Below are positions 54,717 through 62,379 of a DNA stretch of 64,000 bases, piece after piece. This stretch comes from Eutreptiella sp. 'Long Island Sound 2002' (taxonomy: Eukaryota > Euglenozoa > Euglenophyceae > Eutreptiales > Eutreptiaceae): the NCBI GenBank assembly GCA_964036045.1, contig OZ038378.1:172429285-172493284 (forward strand), given 5' to 3'. The position numbers and the translations under genes are program-made. The notes under the pieces are model-generated. The model worked only from the letters and a program-made list of their open reading frames with translations, made no database searches and was not told where the DNA came from. Every line of letters begins with the position of its first letter. The stretch's first letter is position 1.

Positions 54717-54966
54717 TACCTTCCCCCCCCCCGTGTCCATCCCCCCCCCTTGTCCATCCCCCCCCCCCCCAGGGGGGGAACCGTCACTTGGCCCATGAAC
54801 AATAAGAAATCAATAGGAAATCACAGGCGCCGAAGGTGCTGAAGAAAATTTTTAACTGGGTTATACTAGAATTGGCTGGTCGGGAGTGGTGTACGGTCCC
54901 CCCCCCCCCCCCAGGGGGGGAACCGTCGTCCCTTGGGGGGGGATGGACATGGGGGGGGGAAGGTAT
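54717..54966. repeat. Inverted pair of poly-C/GTGTCCATCCCC elements
   Basis: TACCTTCCCCCC...TGTCCATCCCC...GGGAACCGTC (54717-54788) and its inverse, ending GATGGACATG...GGAAGGTA (54895-54966), flank 105 bp of A/T-richer DNA. The full structure resembles an element with poly-C inverted ends. Confidence 0.6.
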
Positions 54967-55050
54967 GTTGTGGTGTCTGCGCCAAAGTGTGACTCAATGA
55001 TGCAAACAATGGGAACAATGAATTCTACACAGCTGACAGACAGTGCTTGT

Positions 55051-55980
55051 CCCCCCCCCCCCCCCGGTCTAATAATGTCTTTCAATTAGGTCACACACAC
55101 ACACCCTGTCTAAGCTACGGTTTATCCTGCAGCATGGCACGTAGTTTGGGTAATTAATCATCTCAGAACAGGGAACATGTAGTGGTGCATACACAGAGGC
55201 AATTTTTTTTTACACAGCCTACATTCGCCCCCTCCAATGTTTGTCCCCTCCAGTGGCAGTAATGTGCCAACACTACCATTACAATTCCCTAGCATCCCTT
55301 GACCATGTGCCATTTATTTCAGAATGATATCGTATATTCTCCCATTTGGGCCTTTTCTCTTCACAAACGGTGCACTTGTTGCCCGTCTCCGCTTTGGAGT
55401 CCCCAGGATGGCACAATTCATGCAGCAATTTGCGTTCTCTCTGGTGAGGTCTCTGTGGTCGACTTCGGTGAGAAGTGAAAGCATGCTTTGCATGTGCTGT
55501 ATTGCACTGACAAATATAATCAGTGCCTACAGACCGTGTCATGTGAGCCACACTCCTCTGGAGAGTTTGCAGCATGCACTACAAAATGTCCTGCACCTGT
55601 TCTGATCCCGGCGGTTGTGATCCAGGAGGCAGTGGGATGAGATAGGCCACCCAGAAATGCGGGTGGACAAAGCTGCGTGATACATTTTCACTCGGTGGAT
55701 GATCACAACTTTTCTTATTTGCACACTATGCTCTCAGTGCACGTTGCCCTTCGCTCCTTCAAGCGTCTCCCATCTTTTATTCGCATTCTCCCTGGCTCAT
55801 GTGATTTGCAATCGTTGCTCTTCGGCTGCGCAACGCCTTTGAGCGCCTGGATGCGACATCAGTGTCGGAAGCTGAACCCAGAGCATCGGAATGCCCACTT
55901 GAACACCATCAACGCAACCAGCAGCACCTGGCCCTTACCGTGTGCTAATGTAGCAGCGGTCTGATTGTTTTGGCTGTGCC
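55051..55980. other. Intergenic stretch upstream of the membrane-receptor-like gene
   Basis: Starts with a C-run (55051-55065). Frames such as 55324-55605 have no coding bias. An AG at 55955-55956 (ATGTAGCAG) lies 24 nt before the next ATG. Confidence 0.5.
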
Positions 55981-57429
55981 ATGCCTGGGCGGACATCGCC
56001 CATCCTGCTACTCGCTTTGCATTTGATACAACTCGCACAGAGCGTGAAGGGCTGTCACTTCGAACCAGACGCACCGCAGCTTGTCTGCTTGGAATTAGAT
56101 CCTGGTGGATGCATCGCGCTGGCTTACCGCCATCGCGGGTCATCCTGCACGCATGTTTGCAACGAAAATGGAATGTCTTGCGTTGAGGCGTGGGATCCGG
56201 AACGTGACGGCTGTGTCAAGAAAGAACAGTGGGGCTGTGACCAGCTCGCCTCTGCAATGCTGTGCCACTGCCAGCCATCTGCAACACAGCAGAACCCGTT
56301 GGCCCTCGGCCTCATCATTGGCCTGTCCATTCTGATCGTCGTGCTCGGTTGCATTTTGTGGTTCCTGTGGAGTTGTTATCGCCGCCGTAGGGCTCTGGAC
56401 CGGGTCAAGTGTGACGCACTCAACGCTCATGACCCAGTGCCAAATCCTGCGGAGGATCTTCTGGGCCTGCCCGTTGGCCTCGAGATCAGCAACAGCTCCC
56501 CGCCCCCACCCCCCGGTCTCGCTGTGGGTGGAAACCCGGACCTTGCGGAGATGCGGGTGCAGCATGCCCCATCCCACACCCCCGTCCCAGCCTCGCTACC
56601 CGTCATACCCGCAGCGCTGGGAGTCCCCGAGCCTTGTTTTCTATCCCCCGCCGTTCCCCCGGCGGTGGAGCACCGTGACAGTCCCGCCCGGGCGCCCCCC
56701 AGCCCGCCGTACCTCCTCGGACCCCCGGCCTCTGCCGGCGCGCCAGCCATTCCCTGTCTGCCCTCCCCCGCCGAACCACTTCGCGGTCACAGGGCCTCAA
56801 AGTGGATGGAAATCGAGTCCGAGCTCCAGCAGCTCCGCCAGAACAGCCGCGTCCGGAACCCGTTTCATCGCGTCGCGTCCCCGCGCACGGCCGCGCGGCC
56901 CTCCCCCGCCGCACCGTCGCGTCCCACCCCCGGCCCCACGTCACTCACCGACGGGCTTGCGTGCCGGCCGTTGCTCGTGGGCGGTCGCCCGCCGTCGCCA
57001 ACCGATTCGGGACGGTGCCGCTTTGTAAGGCGCTCGCGGTCCGCCGGCCAGACCCGGCGACCCCCGCACGCCCACCGCGACGTGGATCTGCAGCTCGCCA
57101 CGCTGCGCGCGCGGCATCCCCTGCGTAGCCACTCCTGCCCGCCGCCGGCACGCAGCCTGTCTTCCACTCCCATCGACGACAGGGCCCCACACCGGCCCCT
57201 TCGACCCCCTGCCCCCCCGCTTCACTCTGCGATGGCCCGGATGGGGCTGCTGAAGTGGCTGCAGGACCGCCCGGGCGCCGACACTCCTGGCAGCCGCCTT
57301 CCGCCCCCGTCCGGCCGCCTGTCGCGGCGGGAGGCCCGCAGTCGTGGCGGGGCCCGCACCCTCCACCGCCGGTCCTGTAGTCCCAGGGCCGGACCACCTG
57401 CGCACCGGGACGGCCAGAGGACCCCATGA
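55981..57429 (+). CDS. Type I membrane protein with ten-cysteine ectodomain and long Pro-rich tail
   Basis: Single exon, 482 residues. Residues 1-24 form a signal peptide (MPGRTSPILLLALHLIQLAQ). The short ectodomain (25-105) has ten cysteines (C25, C36, C44, C56, C60, C67, C78, C86, C95, C97), enough for five disulphides, with a C-x3-C-x6-C core (SCTHVCNENGMSCVEAW) reminiscent of WSC- or frizzled-like carbohydrate or ligand modules, but not a clear match. A transmembrane helix at 107-130 (LALGLIIGLSILIVVLGCIL) is followed by a RRRR stop-transfer. The 345-residue cytoplasmic tail is Pro/Arg/Ser-rich and disordered with a short helix (MEIESELQQLRQ). A small receptor or cell-surface anchor is inferred. 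Confidence 0.7.
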   Translation: MPGRTSPILLLALHLIQLAQSVKGCHFEPDAPQLVCLELDPGGCIALAYRHRGSSCTHVCNENGMSCVEAWDPERDGCVKKEQWGCDQLASAMLCHCQPSATQQNPLALGLIIGLSILIVVLGCILWFLWSCYRRRRALDRVKCDALNAHDPVPNPAEDLLGLPVGLEISNSSPPPPPGLAVGGNPDLAEMRVQHAPSHTPVPASLPVIPAALGVPEPCFLSPAVPPAVEHRDSPARAPPSPPYLLGPPASAGAPAIPCLPSPAEPLRGHRASKWMEIESELQQLRQNSRVRNPFHRVASPRTAARPSPAAPSRPTPGPTSLTDGLACRPLLVGGRPPSPTDSGRCRFVRRSRSAGQTRRPPHAHRDVDLQLATLRARHPLRSHSCPPPARSLSSTPIDDRAPHRPLRPPAPPLHSAMARMGLLKWLQDRPGADTPGSRLPPPSGRLSRREARSRGGARTLHRRSCSPRAGPPAHRDGQRTP

Positions 57430-57719
57430 CCTCCCTTTCCGTCGCGCCTGTAGTCTGGGGAGCGGGTTCGGGTGCGCCTTCCCGTCCCACAGCCCCGAGG
57501 CCCTCCCCGAGCGCCGCCCGTCGTGCGCCGCTGCCCGGCCCTGCCCTTGAGAGCCCTTTTGCGGGCCAGCGCGGCCGCGGGAGTCCGGACGCCGCCCCAA
57601 ACGCCGCGTTTGCACGTGTACTCCCAACGCCCACTTGCGGTCGGCGCGGCCGCGAGCGCTGCACGCCCCGGCAGGACCTCAACGGGGGGCCGTCGCGCTC
57701 CGCGAAGTTTCTTGGCTGA
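57426..57719 (+). CDS. Possible frameshifted C-terminal extension of the membrane protein
   Basis: The ATG overlaps the previous stop (ATGA). The 97-codon frame keeps the same Pro/Arg/Ala-rich composition and GC-rich codons as the tail before it. It may be the true C-terminus if the upstream exon has a frameshift or small intron, or it may be composition alone. A third frame (57472-57921) is also open, which weakens the case. Confidence 0.25.
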   Translation: MTSLSVAPVVWGAGSGAPSRPTAPRPSPSAARRAPLPGPALESPFAGQRGRGSPDAAPNAAFARVLPTPTCGRRGRERCTPRQDLNGGPSRSAKFLG

Positions 57720-59754
57720 CCGCATCGCCGGTGCAGACGGAAGTCAGGGCGTAGTATGGCTCGTCCAGAGCACAGGGCGTAGGGACCCAAACGACGGCTC
57801 TCTCTGCGGGCGATGGCAGGCCAGCGGTGGACCAGCGGTGGCCGGCCGCACGGTGCACCGCCGACAGCGGACCGGCAGAGTTAACCGTCAATCGCCTGTG
57901 GTCACTACCTCCGGCTCGTGACAGCCAAACGCTGTCATATGTACCGGTCGCCATCTTCCTAATCACACCTCATCACACGCACAGCCCTGGGGAGTTGCCC
58001 CATGGGTACCCGCGGGCAGCAGCCCCCATGTCTGCAGGTGCCCTCGCTACCGCGTTGGTTTCACCCCGTGCCACCTCAACCGTCACCACTGCTCACGTCA
58101 GGCCTATCCGGTGTCAATTCTGTGTTCTCACTGTGAGCAACGAAGTTGCATCGGGGCAGGATGTGATGGTGCATGGCATGTGCAGTGCATCTTTTTGGAA
58201 TGGCCCAGAACGCTGATGACTGTGGATAACTTGGGGATAGAGGACCCTGGGAATCAAACCCAACTTGTGATGAGGTAACCAGCGGGGAACCCGCTGGACC
58301 CAGTCGTCTACGACCCACTACCCTCTCTTTTGAAATTCGATGTGGCGACGACGAAAGCCCACAAGACGAGGGGCCCGAAGGCGCTGGACAGTTTTGGGGG
58401 CTTAATTGAAGGGATGCTATGCACCCGAATCCCCTAACCCCCCGCCCCTTCCCCCAAGTTTTGTTGCCCTGACATCTGCATCTCAAAATGATCTGAGATA
58501 CGTATGTTGTGACCCCTTCTCCCCTTCTTTCGATAGTTGGTGGGTGGGTCGCAGTGGAGCCGATCCGGATGGGGCCCCAGGGCGGCACATCCCATGGAGG
58601 CGATCTGCAGGGGACTGGGACCCCCCCCCATTACTGTTTTGTGATGATCTTTTGTGATGGACTGTTCGGAAGCAACACGATGTCATGCTCTTGCCCTTGT
58701 TCAGAGAAGCCCTCGCACACCGATTTCCCATTTATGTTGCGAAACCCGCTGCAAGATGAATCCTCGTTGCTATATCTCTTCTCATACCCCCCTTACCAAT
58801 GACTATGCCGTGCCATGGTGGTGACAATGGCTGAGCATTGTCGAACCTCATGGCTCCAACACTGGATATTGTCGCAGTGTTTCGGTGACCTGCAGCTATC
58901 AGGGGTGTGTGTGGGAGAGGTCGTCCGTCTTACCCGCCCTGTCATTCTTGTCCTTCAGCATGAACCAGGTGTGAATCCCTTTCAGAATCCCCTGGGGACC
59001 CTTTGTGCGTTATTGCCAGTTGATTTCGGTGATTTGTGGTCTGTTTTCATGTGGCTCGAGCTGGAGTTGGACGTTGATAGAAAGTAACCTTTTGCCAGTG
59101 CAGAGGGGGCATCATCTAAAACCTGTCAGCGAACTGCAAAATACTGCGCAGGTGCAGTTTGAATTTAAAAATTGGCTCAGTCTATGTCAGCCCCCATGTT
59201 AGTATCCATTCCCCCCATGCCCCTTGCAACGTGCTCCGACTTGCATGAGAGGAGCCGCAAAGACATGGAAGTTGTCTTCAAGGCAAACCATAGATGTCCT
59301 CTATCCTTCAAACGTGTTGCTCATTAATCCGTTTTGACTCCGGCGGCATCCCAAGGGCAAGGTTAGGGCGACTCCCTTTCTCCAAGAACGTATCTGAGCT
59401 GATTATTTACTGACTTTCCAGCGCGCCATTCACCTGGTCATGGCTTGTTTTGTATGTGCTTTTGGTGATACGCATCATCGCCGTATTGCTGAGCATTCGA
59501 ACGTTCGGACATTCGACCTCACTCCTTTTCGCCTGTGTTCCCACAATCCACGAGCAATTTCTGTGATTTGCCATCCCTGTTACTTGACTTTGGCACAGAT
59601 TTTCCTCCTGCATTTCTGCGTCAAATTGTCCTGTTGGATGCTTTCGTTTGCTTGGAGTAGTGCTGATAGCCATCTCGGACAGAGGGTCCGCTGTGTGAGG
59701 GGCCCTGTTTGTGTATCGTGGACGTTGTGTAATTTTTTGTTGCGGTAAACGCGA
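57720..59754. other. Intergenic stretch, nothing recognised
   Basis: No GC3-biased frame with splice context, and no long repeat that I could match elsewhere in the window. Confidence 0.5.
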
Positions 59755-59812
59755 GTACCTTCCCCCCCCGTGTCCATCCCCCCCCCCCCCCGGGGGGGGG
59801 GACCGTCACCGG
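59755..59812. repeat. Poly-C / GTGTCCATCCCC palindromic element
   Basis: GTACCTTCCCCCC, GTGTCCATCCCC, then C- and G-runs ending GGGACCGTCACCGG. Same family as 54717-54966. Confidence 0.65.
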
Positions 59813-59936
59813 CTGGTTCCAAAAAAAAACGCAACAGTGTCATATTGCACAGGATTGCATAATTATGAGAGCTCGTTGTTAGAGCTTATGCGTACCTCCT
59901 TTGTGCTAACCCATTGCACTCCTCAGACCTCTCAAA

Positions 59937-60443
59937 ATGTTCCCTGAAGGCACTATTGTGCGCTGTGTTCGTTCCACAAAGGAGCTTGTGCTGGCTGTTG
60001 TGCAAGGCCCTTCTCCTCATGGTGATCAGTACAGAACCAACACGTACAAACGCGGTGCCACAGAACTTGTGCATGACCGCGCTTCCCTGAAACGTTTGAC
60101 AGCCGTGTGGGCCACCTCACCACCCCCACATCCCGCAGAGACACCTGTGCCACCGGCAAAGGGGTTGCCCCCCAAAGGTGTACAACAGTTGCAGTCCACT
60201 CTGCATGCCTTCTTTCAGCCACGCGTTCAGCTCCCTGAGGACATTGAGGACACCGACTCTATCCCATTGGCAGGCAACTCGCCCCCACGAGATCGACCCC
60301 CTTTCCCCACACCAGCAACAGAGGCTGTGGTTGTGGACTGCCAAAAGAGGCCTTCAAAGCGCCGACCGAAGGCGCTTCGATTGGCGAACCCACTGCGCAA
60401 GCACACCAACACGCCAAAAATTAGAGTACCTGGCATATGCTGA
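59937..60443 (+). CDS. SH3-like plus PIP-box protein upstream of the LINE
   Basis: ATG at 59937, TGA at 60441-60443, 168 residues. Residues 1-55 are beta-rich (GTIVRCVRSTKELVLAVVQG, then ATELVHDRASLKRL), compatible with an SH3/Tudor-like barrel. Next come a Pro-rich linker and QSTLHAFF (60192-60215), a canonical PCNA-interacting peptide (Q-x-x-L-x-x-F-F). An acidic patch (EDIEDTDS) and a basic nuclear-localisation-like KRRPK follow. The architecture parallels the ORF in element A. Just before the stop, the +1 frame enters a helix-turn-helix domain (60412-60561), so the ORF may be a frameshifted copy of a longer transposon protein. Confidence 0.55.
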   Translation: MFPEGTIVRCVRSTKELVLAVVQGPSPHGDQYRTNTYKRGATELVHDRASLKRLTAVWATSPPPHPAETPVPPAKGLPPKGVQQLQSTLHAFFQPRVQLPEDIEDTDSIPLAGNSPPRDRPPFPTPATEAVVVDCQKRPSKRRPKALRLANPLRKHTNTPKIRVPGIC

Positions 60444-60561
60444 TCAACATGGTGACAAACAAGCTGCCAAGGACTTGGGCGTCGCGCCAAAGTTGTTCCG
60501 CGATTGGAGAGCAATCAAACATGTGCTAGAGGCACAAGAAAAGTGCGAGAAGCTTGGCAAA
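60412..60561 (+). pseudogene. CENP-B/Brinker-type helix-turn-helix fragment (frameshifted)
   Basis: In the +1 frame relative to the preceding ORF: KLEYLAYADQHGDKQAAKDL, then GVAPKLFRDWRAIKHVLEAQ. The pattern (helix, A-A-x-x-x-x-V-x-x-x-x-x-R-D-W-R) is that of the N-terminal DNA-binding domain of Pogo/Tigger/CENP-B and BrkDBD proteins. The open frame continues to 60864, but its tail is not recognisable. A catalytic DDE domain was not found. Confidence 0.5.
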
Positions 60562-61008
60562 CTAACGCAACACCCAAGGCCAACACCCAAGCCAATACAC
60601 TGGGCGTGGCACGCCTCCATCGCCAGACATGGGACTTCTGGAGACCACGATGGATCAAGTCCCTCCCTTACCTCATCTTCTTGCATGCGCTGCTATGGAG
60701 CAGCCGGGTCACTTCTATGTGTTCACCGATGCCTGTGGTTCAACTACCATCATGGTGCTACCTTGGGCGTCGTAGCGGCACGCCACGACGCTTGCGGCCC
60801 AAGCTATAACGTCGGCACAGGTGGCACTACTCTAACCTGCCGGGCTGGTACGTCCTGTTACTGACACTCACCCATGTGGGACTGCCCATGTGGACACCGC
60901 CACACGTGCAAGACACCTACACACAGCTACACACTTCACCCTTACACCAAACACTCGCGCGCACCCGATTGCCGGGCCTGATCCTATGGGATCTAGCACA
61001 ACGGCTAA

Positions 61009-61038
61009 TACGTCGACGTCCACCCCAATCCAGGGCCC
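61009..61038 (+). other. 2A-like ribosome-skipping motif at the LINE ORF2 N-terminus
   Basis: The frame reads YVDVHPNPGP. The core of functional 2A peptides is D-V/I-E-x-N-P-G-P; here H replaces E. 2A-like sequences at the N-terminus of APE-type LINE proteins are known from trypanosome and animal elements. The usual upstream hydrophobic stretch is present only in another frame (LPGLILWDLAQRLI, just before 61009), so the motif sits across a probable frameshift. Confidence 0.5.
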
Positions 61039-62379
61039 AGCCCCCCACCCCGGCCAGACCTATCCTTCCTGACACTCAATGTCGGAGGACCCTTCCTTTC
61101 ACGGCGCCGCTGGGGGCACCTCCTGGCGGAGATTATCGCCGAACAGCCCGCAGTTATTGCCCTACAGGAGTTTCGATTCCGTAGTGGATCTCACCATGCA
61201 GCTTGGACGGCTGCTATGGATGATGACTACCTCCCCATCACCTATGGGGACGAGAACCCGGACACACAATTCCTCGTCCACAACTCCATATTCAGATATG
61301 TATCCAAGCTGCCCTCCATGGGGAGCCAGGCCCGTGCCATCAAGCTCGCTCTCCCTGGCCACACACCGTACGTCATCGCCAACATCCACGGACCATTTTC
61401 GCGGGACCAACGTGAAAAGTTGGACGCATGGCTTGCACAATTGCCAGACCTGGGCATCCTTATTGGCGACTTCAACGACCATGTGTGGGGGCGTCCTTCC
61501 CAACCAACTAGGTACTGGCACCCGCTCCTCGAATCCGGAGCCTTGCTGGACCCGATTTTGGCACATGCGCCAAACACCAACCCTCAAAATCTCTCCACAC
61601 ATTGCCGGGGCCGCCGCTTGGACGCAGTCCTGTTTTCTCCCACGGCATGGGACATTCACCCCCCCATCTCTGCGGACACCATCGACTTTCCCCATGCGGG
61701 TGACCACAAAGCAGTCAGGGTCACAGTAATGAACCCATTGGGACCGCGGCCAGCGCCGCCACCGGTCATGGGCAATGTGTCGCACTGGCCCTCCTCGTTA
61801 TTCCGCAAGTTTTCGCGCCACATGTCCCAATGGTCCAAAGCGCACTCCACGCACCAAGATCACATCATGCACCCGCTAGACAGGGCGGACACCATCATTG
61901 CCGCAGCGTCCAGCTTTGTACACGCACACCCCCGCCCACAGCCAGTTCAAGACGTGGTCGAACAACAGCTGGCTGACGAGTTGCACCGCAACCCTACCTC
62001 CAAGAGGGCCCAGCAAGCTTGGGCGCACCACAGGGCGACCAATAATATGAAACGGGCCCAACGACACCTGCGGCGCTTCCGAAAATGCGCGGTACGCAGC
62101 CGCTCTACTTTCTTCAATGCCATAAAGTGGTGGCTGATCACCCCCTTCCGCACGACTACCCCACAACCCGACACGACCTCGGCCGCCGAACACCTTCCGC
62201 ACTTCGCAGGGGACCCACCATGGAGACCGGAAGAGGCCAAGGCTCTTCTTTCACAAGTCTTAAAGCCAGGACGACCAGTGAGCCCCGATCCTCCCTCCTG
62301 GCAATCTTTCACAAAAGCGCTACGCCAACCCAAGAACAAGGCGGCAGGCATGGACCACGTGGCACCCCACCTGTACTAG
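61009..62379 (+). CDS. LINE ORF2, part 1: APE-type endonuclease and start of RT (ends at in-frame TAG)
   Basis: Open from 61009 after a TAA; no ATG at the start. The first residues are DVHPNPGP (61015-61038), a 2A-like motif. APE endonuclease landmarks follow in order: LTLNVGG, VIALQEFR with the catalytic Glu, the NIHGP segment, LIGDFNDH with catalytic Asp/Asn, RRLDAVLFS, and AGDHKAVRV with the catalytic His. A basic linker (KRAQRHLRRFRKCAVRSRS) leads to the fingers of the reverse transcriptase (KNKAAGMDHVAPHLY). TAG at 62377-62379 interrupts an otherwise continuous frame. The start may be lost to a frameshift: the upstream frame 60876-61184 ends in hydrophobic, Leu-rich residues as expected just before a 2A motif. 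Confidence 0.85.
   Translation, partial: YVDVHPNPGPSPPPRPDLSFLTLNVGGPFLSRRRWGHLLAEIIAEQPAVIALQEFRFRSGSHHAAWTAAMDDDYLPITYGDENPDTQFLVHNSIFRYVSKLPSMGSQARAIKLALPGHTPYVIANIHGPFSRDQREKLDAWLAQLPDLGILIGDFNDHVWGRPSQPTRYWHPLLESGALLDPILAHAPNTNPQNLSTHCRGRRLDAVLFSPTAWDIHPPISADTIDFPHAGDHKAVRVTVMNPLGPRPAPPPVMGNVSHWPSSLFRKFSRHMSQWSKAHSTHQDHIMHPLDRADTIIAAASSFVHAHPRPQPVQDVVEQQLADELHRNPTSKRAQQAWAHHRATNNMKRAQRHLRRFRKCAVRSRSTFFNAIKWWLITPFRTTTPQPDTTSAAEHLPHFAGDPPWRPEEAKALLSQVLKPGRPVSPDPPSWQSFTKALRQPKNKAAGMDHVAPHLY

Noticed and set aside
56945-57790. 281-residue minus-strand ORF
   Set aside because: Shadow of the Pro/Arg-rich tail of the 55981 gene; no start context or domain.
61079-61729. 216-residue ORF inside the LINE endonuclease
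   Set aside because: Out-of-frame shadow of the endonuclease reading frame.
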